Positions 51,851 to 60,751 are shown, numbered from the stretch's first letter. The stretch: 64,000 bases of DNA from Mycobacterium sp. IS-836 (GCF_001954275.1 NZ_MBEU01000072.1:62001-126000), one strand, 5' to 3'. Numbers and translations are program-made. The notes: generated by a model not told the origin, from the sequence alone.

Positions 51851-53195
51851 CTGGCCGCACGGCGTCTTGTGACAGCGCGCGCAGCACGGCAGTTCGCGAG
51901 GGCCACAACACGAACCAGTAGAGCCGCCCCGGTAGCCCGGTGGGCACGAAGACGTATTGCTGCGTGTATTCAGTGCCCCCGCCGTCTCGAGGCGCCACGC
52001 CGATGTCGAGCCACCCCTGGCCCACCGAGCGCGCTCGGGAGCGCAGTCGTAAGCGCCTGCCGGGCTCGCGCGCCTCGACTTCCCAGCGCCTCAGCAAACG
52101 ACGCCGGGCGAACCCGCCACCGCTGACGGCAGCCTCGGCCGCCCGCCAGACGTCGCCGGGTTCGGCGGGAGTCCGGGCGGTCCGCACGTCGACATGGATG
52201 ACTTCGCCCGCCCACTCCGGATCGCTGGGCAGCGGCTCGGCGGGGTCCGAGCGCAGGGAGGCCCAAGTGGCCGCGCTGAGACCACGCGTCGTGCGCTCGA
52301 GTGCCAATTCGACGGCGCGGCGGTAACCGGTGAGGCCGTCCGGGGGCGGCTCGATGACGCCGTCGATGTCCGAATTGCGCTTCACCGCATCGCATTCCAG
52401 CGAGTCGATGAGTGGCCGCGCCAGCCCCGGCGGTATCGGGGTGACGGCCCCTATCCACAGGCTGGCAATCGTCGGGGTCAGAAAGGGCAGCACTACCAAG
52501 TAGCGCTTGCGCAGGCCCGCCACCTCCGCGTAGACCCGCATCATGTCGCCGTACTCCAGCACGTCGGGTCCACCGATATCCCATGTCGACGACGACGGCA
52601 CCGGCGCCGTTGCCGCTGCGACCAGGTAGTACAGGACGTCGCGCACCGCGATGGGCTGGATTTTGTTGTGCACCCACTTCGGCGTGGTCATCACCGGTAA
52701 TCGGTCGGTGAGATGCCGGATCAGTTCGAAGGACGCGGAGCCTGATCCGACGACCACCCCGGCCTGCAGCACGACTGCCTCGACGCCCGAGTCGATGAGG
52801 GCCTCGCCGACGGCGGTGCGCGACTCGAGGTGGGCGGAGAGCTTGCGGCCGTCGGGATGCAGGCCGCCCAGATACACCACCCGTCGCACCCCGGTGCGGC
52901 GGGCGGCCGTCACCACGTTGCGCACCGCGCGGTCCTCGTCGGCGGCGAAGTCCTTGGACGCGCCCATCGAGTGGACCAGGTAATAGACGACGTCGATCCC
53001 GTCGAATGCCGCGATCAGCGAATCGACGTCGCCGAGGTCGCCGCGCGCCACCTCGGCCCGGTCGCGCCACGGGACGTCGGCCAGCTTGCCCGGGTTCCGC
53101 GCCAGGGCGCGGACCTGGTGGCCCTCGTCGAGCAGTCGCGGCACCAGCCGGGCACCGATGTAGCCGGTGGCTCCGGTCACCAGGCAGCGCACCAT
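51813..53195 (-). CDS. NAD(P)-binding SDR fused to DUF2867
   Basis: A 460-residue two-domain protein. Residues 1-300 form an atypical extended SDR: CLVTGATGYIGARLVPRLLD, YYLVHSMGASKDF, VYLGGLHPDGRKLS. Residues about 315-445 form a DUF2867 domain in which SVGQGWLDIGVAPRDGGG and QYVFVPTGLPGRLYWFVLWP stand out. Such fusions are common in actinobacteria and lack a defined substrate. ATG start; the 3' end is antisense to the protease gene end. Confidence 0.9.
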   Translation of the reverse strand: MVRCLVTGATGYIGARLVPRLLDEGHQVRALARNPGKLADVPWRDRAEVARGDLGDVDSLIAAFDGIDVVYYLVHSMGASKDFAADEDRAVRNVVTAARRTGVRRVVYLGGLHPDGRKLSAHLESRTAVGEALIDSGVEAVVLQAGVVVGSGSASFELIRHLTDRLPVMTTPKWVHNKIQPIAVRDVLYYLVAAATAPVPSSSTWDIGGPDVLEYGDMMRVYAEVAGLRKRYLVVLPFLTPTIASLWIGAVTPIPPGLARPLIDSLECDAVKRNSDIDGVIEPPPDGLTGYRRAVELALERTTRGLSAATWASLRSDPAEPLPSDPEWAGEVIHVDVRTARTPAEPGDVWRAAEAAVSGGGFARRRLLRRWEVEAREPGRRLRLRSRARSVGQGWLDIGVAPRDGGGTEYTQQYVFVPTGLPGRLYWFVLWPSRTAVLRALSQDAVRPVTRRTSEAMRAP

Positions 53196-53270
53196 CGACC
53201 CTCCGTTCTTCGCATGTTCATTCGGTCCCGACGCGAGGAAGGATTGCCGGTTCTGCCCAGAGTAAGCCTG

Positions 53271-54080
53271 TCAGCGGTCCGTGAAGTTGGGGCGGCGGCG
53301 CTGCTGGAATGCCGTTGCGCCCTCGACGAAGTCGGGTGATCGCAGCAGCACCGACTGGCCGCGGTATTCACACTCGAGCGCGTTGTCCAGCTCGGTCAAT
53401 GTGGCCGCGTTGATCGCGTGTTTGGTCTTGGAGTACGCAACGACGGGTCCCGCCAACAACTTCGAGATCACCTTGTCGACCGCGGCGTCGAACTCCTCGG
53501 CGGGATAGACCGCGGTGACCAGTCCCGCGGCCAGCGCCTCGGCGGCCGGCAACCGCTCAGCCAGCAGCGCCATGCGCATTGCGCGGATACGACCGATCGC
53601 GGCCGCGATCAAGGCCGACGCGCCGCCGTCGGGCATCAACCCGATCTGGGTGAAGGCAAGCATGAAAAACGCTTTGTCAGAAGCCAATACGAGGTCGCAG
53701 GCCAGGGCCAGGGAAACGCCGACGCCGGCTGCCGGGCCCTGGACGACGGCGACGACGGGACGCGGCAGCGCCGTGATGGCGCGGATCAGCCGGTTGACCT
53801 CCAGGACGATTTCGTCGGGAGGCATTCCGCTGCCCGACATGTCGTCGGCGCTGATCCCCGCTCCGGAGCAGAAGCCGCGACCGGCGCCGCCCAGCCGCAC
53901 GACCTTGACCTCCGGGTCGTCGGCCGCGCATTCCATCGCGTCGGCGAGCGCGGTGATCACCGGAACCGAGAGCGAGTTCAGGCTGTCGGGACGGTCGATG
54001 GTCACCGACAGCACGCCGTCGGCCAGCGTGACGTCAAGACCTGCTACGGGGGTCAGCGTGTCGAGCACGGATTGCGACAT
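53271..54080 (-). CDS. Enoyl-CoA hydratase/isomerase family protein (EchA11-like)
   Basis: A 269-residue crotonase. IDRPDSLNSLSVPVITALAD begins the fold; oxyanion elements are RGFCSGAGISADD and GPAAGVGVSLALACDLV. The canonical catalytic Glu positions are not both obvious: the second region reads FTQIGLMPDGGASA, with Asp where many hydratases have Glu, so isomerase or other crotonase chemistry is possible. An ATG two codons inside the longest frame was chosen. The position fits Rv1141c. Confidence 0.9.
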   Translation of the reverse strand: MSQSVLDTLTPVAGLDVTLADGVLSVTIDRPDSLNSLSVPVITALADAMECAADDPEVKVVRLGGAGRGFCSGAGISADDMSGSGMPPDEIVLEVNRLIRAITALPRPVVAVVQGPAAGVGVSLALACDLVLASDKAFFMLAFTQIGLMPDGGASALIAAAIGRIRAMRMALLAERLPAAEALAAGLVTAVYPAEEFDAAVDKVISKLLAGPVVAYSKTKHAINAATLTELDNALECEYRGQSVLLRSPDFVEGATAFQQRRRPNFTDR

Positions 54081-54170
54081 GGCCACACCCTAGGTGACCG
54101 GGGTGCGCGGCTCAGAACCGCGGCTGCGAAGATGCGAACGACGTCAAAGCAGACGAAAGGTCGGTGGATC

Positions 54171-55253
54171 ATGGCGGGACCGCTGAGTGGATTACGCGTT
54201 GTCGAGCTGTCGGGGATCGGGCCGGGCCCGCACGCCGCCATGATCCTCGGGGATCTGGGCGCCGACGTCGTGCGCATCGACCGCCCGTCGGGCGCCCCGG
54301 GTGGTGTGGTCAAAGACGCGATGAGCCGCAACCGGCGCATCGTGACCGCCGACCTCAAGTCCGACGAGGGACGCGAACTCGTGCTCAAACTCGTCGCCAA
54401 GGCCGACGTGTTGATCGAGGGCTACCGTCCCGGCGTCACGGAGCGCCTCGGCATCGGCCCCGAGCAGTGCGCGGAGGTGAACGAGCGGCTGATCTACGCC
54501 CGGATGACGGGCTGGGGTCAAACCGGTCCGCGCAGCCAGCAGGCCGGCCACGACATCAACTACATCTCGCTCAACGGGATCCTGCACTCCATCGGCCGGG
54601 CGAACGAGCGGCCGGTGCCACCGCTGAATCTGGTCGGCGACTTCGGCGGCGGCTCGATGTTCTTGTTGGTCGGCATCCTGTCCGCGCTGTGGGAGCGGCA
54701 GCGTTCCGGCAAGGGCCAGGTCGTCGACGCCGCGATGGTCGACGGCTCGAGCGTGTTGATCCAGATGATGTGGCAGATGCGCGCCTCCGGCATGTGGACC
54801 GACGAGCGTGGCACGAACATGCTCGACGGCGGCGCGCCCTACTACGACACCTACGAGTGCGCCGACGGCCGCTACGTCGCGGTCGGCGCCATCGAGCCCC
54901 AGTTCTATGCGGCCATGCTGGCCGGCCTCGGTCTGGACGGCGCGAACCTGCCGCCACAGAACGACACGACCCGCTGGCCCGAGCTGCGGGCCGCGCTCAC
55001 CGAGGCGTTCATCGCCCACGATCGCGATCACTGGACGAAGGTGTTCGCCGACTCCGACGCCTGCGTCACGCCGGTGCTGGCCTTCGGTGAGGTGCAGACC
55101 GAGCCCCACATCACCGAGCGGAACACCTTCTATGAAGTCAACGGCGCGCTGCAGCCGTTGCCCGCTCCGCGGTTCTCCCGCACGGCAGCCGAAACGCCGC
55201 GGCCCGCGTCGCCGGTGGCCGATGTCGAGGCCGTGCTCAGCGACTGGGTATAG
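54171..55253 (+). CDS. mcr: Alpha-methylacyl-CoA racemase
   Basis: Interconverts 2R- and 2S-methylacyl-CoA thioesters so that branched chains and sterol side chains can enter beta-oxidation. 360 residues, identical in length to MCR of M. tuberculosis (Rv1143). The catalytic pair known from the crystal structure is conserved: His126 in QQAGHDINYI and Asp156 in LVGDFGGGSM; Glu in GAIEPQFYAAM fits the third residue. Followed after 45 bases by an SDR in the same direction. Confidence 0.96.
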   Translation: MAGPLSGLRVVELSGIGPGPHAAMILGDLGADVVRIDRPSGAPGGVVKDAMSRNRRIVTADLKSDEGRELVLKLVAKADVLIEGYRPGVTERLGIGPEQCAEVNERLIYARMTGWGQTGPRSQQAGHDINYISLNGILHSIGRANERPVPPLNLVGDFGGGSMFLLVGILSALWERQRSGKGQVVDAAMVDGSSVLIQMMWQMRASGMWTDERGTNMLDGGAPYYDTYECADGRYVAVGAIEPQFYAAMLAGLGLDGANLPPQNDTTRWPELRAALTEAFIAHDRDHWTKVFADSDACVTPVLAFGEVQTEPHITERNTFYEVNGALQPLPAPRFSRTAAETPRPASPVADVEAVLSDWV

Positions 55254-55298
55254 TCCCCAACCAACTGGTTGGCGGGATGGCGATAGGGAAGGACTCGG

Positions 55299-56051
55299 AT
55301 GGAGATCAAAGACGCCGTAGCGGTCGTCACCGGGGGAGCGTCGGGTCTGGGCCTGGCCACCACCAAGCGGCTGCTCGACGCCGGCGCACAGGTGGTGGTG
55401 CTGGACCTGCGCGGCGAAGACGCGGTTGGCGAGCTGGGCGATCGGGCGCGTTTCGTCGAGGCCGACGTCACCGACGAGACCGCCGTGTCCGGCGCGCTCG
55501 ACACGGCCGAGTCGCTGGGCCCGCTGCGCATCAACGTCAACTGCGCGGGCATCGGCAACGCCATCAAGACGCTGTCGAAGGATGGCCCGTTCCCGCTGGA
55601 CGGGTTCAAAAAGGTGATCGGGGTCAATCTGATCGGGACGTTCAACGTGCTGCGGCTGGCCGCCGAGCGCATCGCCAAGACCGAACCAATCGGAGAAGAG
55701 CGCGGCGTCATCATCAACACCGCCTCGGTTGCCGCGTTCGAGGGCCAGATCGGGCAGGCCGCCTACTCGGCGTCCAAGGGCGGCGTCGTCGGCATGACGC
55801 TGCCGATCGCGCGCGACCTGTCGCGCGAGCTCATCCGCGTGGTGACGATCGCGCCGGGATTGTTCAAGACGCCGCTACTGGGTTCGCTGCCCGAGGAGGC
55901 GCAGAAGTCGCTGGGCAAGCAGGTGCCGCACCCGGCCCGGCTGGGTGATCCCGACGAGTACGGCGCCTTGGCCCTCCACATCATCGAAAATCCGATGCTC
56001 AACGGCGAGGTCATCCGCCTCGACGGCGCCATCCGCATGGCGCCCCGCTGA
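55299..56051 (+). CDS. SDR, 3-hydroxyacyl-CoA dehydrogenase type 2-like (Rv1144)
   Basis: A 250-residue SDR related to HSD17B10-type 3-hydroxy-2-methylacyl-CoA dehydrogenase. VVTGGASGLGLATTKRLLDA is the cofactor site, followed by NCAGIGNAIKT, INTASVAAFEGQIGQ with the catalytic Ser region, and AAYSASKGGVVGM with Tyr and Lys. Probably co-transcribed with mcr, which supplies the 2-methyl stereoisomer. C-terminus GEVIRLDGAIRMAPR is complete. Confidence 0.94.
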   Translation: MEIKDAVAVVTGGASGLGLATTKRLLDAGAQVVVLDLRGEDAVGELGDRARFVEADVTDETAVSGALDTAESLGPLRINVNCAGIGNAIKTLSKDGPFPLDGFKKVIGVNLIGTFNVLRLAAERIAKTEPIGEERGVIINTASVAAFEGQIGQAAYSASKGGVVGMTLPIARDLSRELIRVVTIAPGLFKTPLLGSLPEEAQKSLGKQVPHPARLGDPDEYGALALHIIENPMLNGEVIRLDGAIRMAPR

Positions 56052-56070
56052 GGTTCACGGGCAAAAAGAA

Positions 56071-56092
56071 AGCCCCCCGCATGCGGAGGGCT
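56071..56092 (-). terminator. Strong intrinsic terminator for a reverse-strand transcript
   Basis: The inverted repeat AGCCCCCCGC / GCGGAGGGCT forms a nine-pair stem with one mismatch. On the minus strand it is followed by TTTCTTTTT, the U-tract of a textbook Rho-independent terminator, which is rare in mycobacteria. It lies just downstream of two small reverse-strand ORFs; it could also stop the mcr-SDR transcript in the other direction. Confidence 0.8.
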
Positions 56093-56113
56093 GTCTGGGA
56101 AACAAGAACGAAG

Positions 56114-56176
56114 TTATCGACGGAACCATCGGGTAATGGCGGGTTCGGCCATCAGTAGCCGCGCGAGCACGCTCAT
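56114..56176 (-). CDS. Possible 20-residue peptide
   Basis: ATG to TAA frame reading MSVLARLLMAEPAITRWFRR, an amphipathic basic helix. It starts five bases after the stop of the 43-codon ORF and ends 21 bases before the terminator stem. Too short to judge by codon usage; supported only by position within the apparent transcript. Confidence 0.3.
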   Translation of the reverse strand: MSVLARLLMAEPAITRWFRR

Positions 56177-56181
56177 GGCGG

Positions 56182-56313
56182 TCAGCTTGCCGTAGGCAGC
56201 GGGTGCGAGTCTTCGAACTGCTCGGAGGTCTCACCTTCCACCAGCATGTCGCCGTGGTAAAGGGCCTCGAAGTCAGCCTTGATGACGTCAGCACTCGAGT
56301 CGTCGATCCACAT
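56182..56313 (-). CDS. Small acidic 43-residue protein, probably leaderless
   Basis: The product begins MWIDDSSADVIKADFEALYH and continues with GDMLVEGETSEQFEDSHPLPTAS; it is strongly acidic with no cysteine and no signal peptide. A TACGCT hexamer (TAnnnT -10 type) lies seven bases before the ATG, the geometry of a leaderless mycobacterial promoter, and an intrinsic terminator closes the transcript about 90 bases downstream. Not recognised. It is divergent from mmpL13. Confidence 0.55.
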   Translation of the reverse strand: MWIDDSSADVIKADFEALYHGDMLVEGETSEQFEDSHPLPTAS

Positions 56314-56616
56314 GAGACTGAGCGTATGGGCCACCATTAAGGAATCTTTGAGTCACGATTCGGAAAATGGTGGCAATTTACTCGCCGGTAGGTTCGCCCG
56401 ACGTCGAGCGACGGATTGGGCCGGTCAGCGGGCCTACCTGCGGCCCAGTTTTCTTTCTAGACTCTTAGTATCGCGCAGGTTTGGCACTGCGTTGAACCAT
56501 GTGGGCGGGCGTATGCGTGTCCACAGAAGGTGTCGTTTGGCACCGGTAACCCTGCCGGATGGTTGCCGCGGCTCTGGGTGCGGGCGAGCGTTGCCTGGCC
56601 TGGCGGAAGGACGATC
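56314..56616. other. Divergent promoter interval upstream of mmpL13
   Basis: About 300 bases without a convincing gene. The half near 56314 is relatively AT-rich and holds the putative promoter of the small reverse transcript. The long frame running into mmpL13 from 56530 is open but its first 29 codons lack MmpL character. No operator recognised. Confidence 0.45.
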
Positions 56617-58953
56617 ATGCTGCAGGCGACCGCTCGGCTGGCCATCGCGGCGCCGCGCCGCATCGTTGCGGTTGCCGTCCTGGTCTTCATAGCCGCCGCG
56701 ATCTTCGGCGTTCCCGTCGCCAAGAGCCTGGCGCCCGGCGGTTTCCAGGATCCCGACTCGGAGTCGGCCCGCGCCATCGCCGTGTTGACCGACAAGTTCG
56801 GGCAGAGCGGTCAGCAAATGCTGATCCTCCTAACCGCGCCCGCGGGCGCCGGCAGCGAGCAGGCCCGCAGCGTGGGAACCGAGCTGGTCGACCAATTGCA
56901 GCGGTCGCCGTTGGTGTACAACGTCGCCTCGCCGTGGACGGGAACGCCCGCGGGGGCCGGTGCCGATCTGGTCAGTCAGGACGGGAAATCGGGCTTGATC
57001 GTGATCAACCTCAAGGGCGGCGAAACCAACGCGCAGCAGAACGCCCAGACCCTGGCCGATGAATTCGTCCACGACCGCGACGGCGTCAGCGTCCGTGCGG
57101 GTGGTTCGGCGATGCAGTACGCCCAGATCAACAAACAGAACCAGGACGACTTGGTCGTCATGGAGGCGATCGCGATCCCGCTGAGCTTCCTCGTGCTGAT
57201 CTGGGTGTTCGGCGGCCTGCTCGCGGCGGCGCTGCCGATGACCCTCGGCGCGCTGGCCGTCGTCGGCTCGATGTCGGTGCTGCGGCTGATCGCGCTCGGC
57301 ACCCAGGTGTCGGTCTTCGCGCTCAACCTGAGCACCGCGCTGGGCCTGGCGTTGGCCATCGACTACACGCTGCTGATCGTGAGCCGCTATCGCGACGAGC
57401 TGGCCGAGGGTGGTGACCGAGACCAGGCACTGATCCGGACCATGGCCACGTCGGGCCGCACGGTGCTGTTCTCCGCGGTCACCGTCGCCTTGTCGATGTC
57501 GGCGACGGCGCTCTTCCCGATGTACTTCCTGAAGTCGTTCGCCTACGCCGGGGTGGCGACCGTGGGTTTCGTCGCGACCGCGTCCATCGTGATTACCCCG
57601 GCCGCCATCGTGCTGCTGGGACCGCGACTGGACTCGCTGAACGCGCGCACACTGGTGCGCCGGGCGCTGCCTAAAAAGATGAGGCGCCCGGATCCGGTGC
57701 ACAAGCCGGTCGAGCAATTGTTCTGGTACCGGTCGAGCAAGTTCGTGATGCGCCGCTGGCTGCCCCTCGGCCTGGGCGTCGGTGCCCTGCTGCTGGTGCT
57801 CGGGCTTCCCTTCATCTCGGTCAAGTGGGGGTTCCCGGACGACCGGGTCCTGCCGCGCTCGGCGTCGGCGCATCAGGTTGGTGACCAGTTGCGCACCAAT
57901 TTCGCGCACGACTTCTCGACGTCGGTGCCCGTCGTCATTCCCGACGCCGGCGGCGTGAGCCCGGCGGACCTGGACCGGTACGCCGCGGACTTGTCCCGGG
58001 TTTCCGACGTGTCGGAGGTATCGGCGCCGGGCGGGACGTTCGTGAACGGAAACCGGGTAGGACCGCCGGCGGCGGCCACCGGCATGGCCGACGACAGCGC
58101 CTTCCTGACGGTGAGCAGCGCGGCGCCGCTGTTTTCCGCAGCCTCGGACGCGCAGCTGAAAAACCTGCGCGCAGTACCCGGTCCCGCCGGCAGGCCCGCC
58201 GAGCTTGCCGGCGTCGCGCAAGTCAACCGCGACAGCGTCGACGCGGTGACGGATCGGCTTCCGCTGGTGCTGGGGCTGATGGCCGCCGTGACCTTCGTGT
58301 TGCTGTTCCTGCTGACCGGCAGCGTGGTGATGCCGGTGAAGGCCCTGATGTGCAACGTGCTGTCGCTGACCGCGGCGTTCGGCGCGCTGGTGTGGATCTT
58401 CCAGGACGGCCATCTCGGCGCGCTGGGAACGACCCCAAGCGGCACGCTCGTCGCGAACATGCCGGTGCTGTTGTTCTGCATCGCGTTCGGGTTGTCCATG
58501 GACTACGAGGTGTTCCTGATCTCCCGGATCCGCGAGTACTGGCTGCAGTACCGGCCGGCGAAGCCAATCGCCAAGCAGGCGCACGCCGCCAACGACGAAG
58601 CGGTGGCGCACGGCGTGGCCCGCACCGGACGGGTGATCACCGCGGCCGCGCTGGTGATGTCGATGTCGTTCGCCGCGCTGATCGCCGCGCACGTGTCGTT
58701 CATGCGGATGTTCGGCCTGGGCCTGACGCTGGCCGTGTTCGCAGATGCGACCCTGGTGCGGATGGTGCTGGTTCCGGCGTTCATGCATGTGATGGGCCGA
58801 TGGAATTGGTGGGCGCCCAAGCCGTTGGTGCGGCTGCACGAGCGGTTCGGCATCAGCGAGGCGCCGACGAAAGATGTCGAACTCGAACCCGTCGGGGTCG
58901 CGGCACAGCACAATGGTCACGAGGTCACGGAGACGGTGACCAACGTCGGTTAG
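56617..58953 (+). CDS. mmpL13: MmpL13 RND-family lipid transporter, intact
   Basis: A 778-residue RND transporter. One helix (residues 14-34), a periplasmic domain, five helices around 210-350, a second periplasmic domain (430-580) and a final five-helix bundle. The proton-relay Asp-Tyr pairs are in AIDYTLLIVSRYRDE and SMDYEVFLISRIREY. GGAAGGA lies five bases before the ATG. In M. tuberculosis H37Rv this gene is annotated as two pieces, mmpL13a and mmpL13b; here one frame covers both. Substrate unknown. Confidence 0.95.
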   Translation: MLQATARLAIAAPRRIVAVAVLVFIAAAIFGVPVAKSLAPGGFQDPDSESARAIAVLTDKFGQSGQQMLILLTAPAGAGSEQARSVGTELVDQLQRSPLVYNVASPWTGTPAGAGADLVSQDGKSGLIVINLKGGETNAQQNAQTLADEFVHDRDGVSVRAGGSAMQYAQINKQNQDDLVVMEAIAIPLSFLVLIWVFGGLLAAALPMTLGALAVVGSMSVLRLIALGTQVSVFALNLSTALGLALAIDYTLLIVSRYRDELAEGGDRDQALIRTMATSGRTVLFSAVTVALSMSATALFPMYFLKSFAYAGVATVGFVATASIVITPAAIVLLGPRLDSLNARTLVRRALPKKMRRPDPVHKPVEQLFWYRSSKFVMRRWLPLGLGVGALLLVLGLPFISVKWGFPDDRVLPRSASAHQVGDQLRTNFAHDFSTSVPVVIPDAGGVSPADLDRYAADLSRVSDVSEVSAPGGTFVNGNRVGPPAAATGMADDSAFLTVSSAAPLFSAASDAQLKNLRAVPGPAGRPAELAGVAQVNRDSVDAVTDRLPLVLGLMAAVTFVLLFLLTGSVVMPVKALMCNVLSLTAAFGALVWIFQDGHLGALGTTPSGTLVANMPVLLFCIAFGLSMDYEVFLISRIREYWLQYRPAKPIAKQAHAANDEAVAHGVARTGRVITAAALVMSMSFAALIAAHVSFMRMFGLGLTLAVFADATLVRMVLVPAFMHVMGRWNWWAPKPLVRLHERFGISEAPTKDVELEPVGVAAQHNGHEVTETVTNVG

Positions 58954-58968
58954 GGAGGGACTGCGAAC

Positions 58969-59613
58969 ATGACGGCTACGACGCCGGCATCCACCGTCGA
59001 CAATCCGTTCTTCGCCCGGATCTGGCCCCTGGTGGCCGCCCGCGAGGTCGAGGCGGTGCGGGCCCTGCGTCGGGAGAACCTAGCCGGCTTGTCGGGCCGA
59101 GTGCTGGAAATCGGTGCGGGCATCGGGACGAACTTCGGGCTCTACCCGGATTCCGTCGAGCAAGTGGTGGCCGTCGAGCCCGAGCCGCGGCTGGCGGCGC
59201 GGGCCCGCAAGGCGGCCGCCGCCGCGGCCGTCCCGGTCGTCGTGACCGGCGAGACCGTCGAGGCGTTCGGCGGCGCGACGCCGTTCGACGCGGTCGTGTG
59301 CTCGCTGGTGCTGTGTTCGGTGGAGGATCCCGCGATGGTGCTGGGGCGCCTGCATTCGTTGCTGCGGCCGGGCGGCGAGCTGCGCTATCTCGAGCATGTG
59401 GCCAGCGCCGGTGGGCGGGGCCGGCTGCAGCGTCTTGCCGATGCGACCCTGTGGCCCAGGCTCTTTGGGAACTGCCACACGCATCGCGACACCGAGCGCG
59501 CGATTCTCGACGCCGGGTTCAAGGTGCTGAATTCTCGGCGGGAGTGGACGCTGCCGGTGTGGGTGCCGCTTCCGGTGTCGGAGTTGTTATTGGGCCGGGC
59601 GCGCCGCGCCTAG
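58969..59613 (+). CDS. Class I SAM-dependent methyltransferase (Rv1147-like)
   Basis: A 214-residue methyltransferase of the UbiE/phosphatidylethanolamine N-methyltransferase group. SAM motif I is LEIGAGIGTNFGLYP near residue 45, the acidic end of strand 2 is VAVEPEPRL, and FDAVVCSLVLCSVEDP and LRPGGELRYLEHV follow. Fifteen bases after mmpL13, so probably co-transcribed; it may methylate the lipid exported by the transporter, which is inference from position. Confidence 0.93.
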   Translation: MTATTPASTVDNPFFARIWPLVAAREVEAVRALRRENLAGLSGRVLEIGAGIGTNFGLYPDSVEQVVAVEPEPRLAARARKAAAAAAVPVVVTGETVEAFGGATPFDAVVCSLVLCSVEDPAMVLGRLHSLLRPGGELRYLEHVASAGGRGRLQRLADATLWPRLFGNCHTHRDTERAILDAGFKVLNSRREWTLPVWVPLPVSELLLGRARRA

Positions 59614-59622
59614 CGTCTGCGG

Positions 59623-60336
59623 TTAGCCGAGCAGGGCGGGCAGTCGCTGCAGCAGCTCCGGCAATGCCTGGCTCGCGGTCTCGCGCAGGCTGAGGGTGGC
59701 GGCGCCGCTCAGCGGCGTCGGTTCGGGGTTGACTTCAATGACGGCCGTGCCGCTGGCCAGCGCCAGTTCCGGCAGGCCGGCCGCCGGGTAGACGATCGCG
59801 GATGTCCCGACCACCACCATCACGTCGGCGGTCTCCGTCGCCTCGAGCGCCCGCTGCCACGGCTCGTCGGGCAACGGCTCACCGAACCACACGATGTCGG
59901 GCCGAATCAGGCCGCCGCAGCCGCAGACCGGTGGCTGGACCTCCAGCGCCGGTTCCGGCATCTCGGGTAATGCCTCCGTATACGGCATATCGCAACGCGC
60001 ACAACGGAATTCGAAAAGACTTCCGTGCAGGTGGTGCACGGCGGCGCTGCCGGCGCGCTCGTGTAAGTCATCGACGTTCTGCGTGACGACGCTGACCTCG
60101 GCATGGTCCTGCCAGTCGGCGATGGCACGGTGCCCCGCATTCGGTTCGACGTTGGCCACCAGGTAGTGGCGCCACAGGTACCATCCCCAGACCCGTTCGG
60201 GGTTGTTGCGCCACCCCTGGGTGCTGGACAACTCGTACGGATCGAAGCGGGCCCACAACCCGTTTTTGTCGTCACGGAATGTCGGCACGCCGCTCTCCGC
60301 GGAGATTCCCGCGCCGCTGAGCACCGTCACTCGCAT
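59623..60336 (-). CDS. cobB: Sirtuin-type NAD-dependent protein deacylase (Rv1151c)
   Basis: A 237-residue sirtuin that removes acetyl and probably succinyl groups from lysines at the cost of NAD+. VLSGAGISAESGVPTFRD and TQNVDDLHERAG bind NAD, HHLHGSLFEFRC carries the catalytic His, and zinc ligands are in RCARCDMP and PVCGCGG. The VWGWYLWR element has the Tyr and Arg, three residues apart, that mark desuccinylating class III sirtuins. The internal ATG of MRVTVLSG was chosen. Length equals Rv1151c. Confidence 0.94.
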   Translation of the reverse strand: MRVTVLSGAGISAESGVPTFRDDKNGLWARFDPYELSSTQGWRNNPERVWGWYLWRHYLVANVEPNAGHRAIADWQDHAEVSVVTQNVDDLHERAGSAAVHHLHGSLFEFRCARCDMPYTEALPEMPEPALEVQPPVCGCGGLIRPDIVWFGEPLPDEPWQRALEATETADVMVVVGTSAIVYPAAGLPELALASGTAVIEVNPEPTPLSGAATLSLRETASQALPELLQRLPALLG

Positions 60337-60373
60337 CCCCCCAAGATAGCGGTGCGTAGGTGATACTGGGTAC

Positions 60374-60751
60374 GTGGAGCTGGCGGACTGGTTGAAGGTC
60401 GACCTGAAGGCGCGCAGGCCGTTGTTCGACCAGCTCAGAACGCAGGTCATCGACGGGGTCCGCGACGGCGCATTGCCGCCCGGCACCCGGCTGCCGACCG
60501 TGCGTGAGCTGGCCGGCCAACTCGGCGTGGCCGTCAATACCGTGGCCCGCGCCTACCGGGAGCTGGAAACCGCGGCCATCGTCGAAACCCGGGGCCGCTT
60601 CGGCACTTTCGTCGCTCGCTACGACCCGACCGACGCGGCGATGGCGGCCGCGGCCCGGGAATACGTCCGTGTCGCCCGGGGACTGGGCCTGGACAAGGCC
60701 GACGCGGTGCGCTACATCGAGGACGTGCCCGACGATCAGGACCCCGGCTAG
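60374..60751 (+). CDS. GntR-family regulator, YtrA-like (Rv1152)
   Basis: A 125-residue GntR regulator. The winged helix-turn-helix covers residues 15-80 (FDQLRTQVIDGVRDGALPPG, TVRELAGQLGVAVNTVARAY, ETRGRFGTFVARY); the short helical C-terminus is the YtrA type, which usually controls transporters. GTG start. Divergent from the sirtuin with 37 bases between, so it may regulate that gene or itself. Confidence 0.93.
   Translation: MELADWLKVDLKARRPLFDQLRTQVIDGVRDGALPPGTRLPTVRELAGQLGVAVNTVARAYRELETAAIVETRGRFGTFVARYDPTDAAMAAAAREYVRVARGLGLDKADAVRYIEDVPDDQDPG

Noticed and set aside
56055..56294. 79-codon reverse frame over the small-transcript region
   Set aside because: Low-complexity Ser/Thr/Arg translation in a different frame from the better-supported 43-codon ORF, running through the terminator hairpin.
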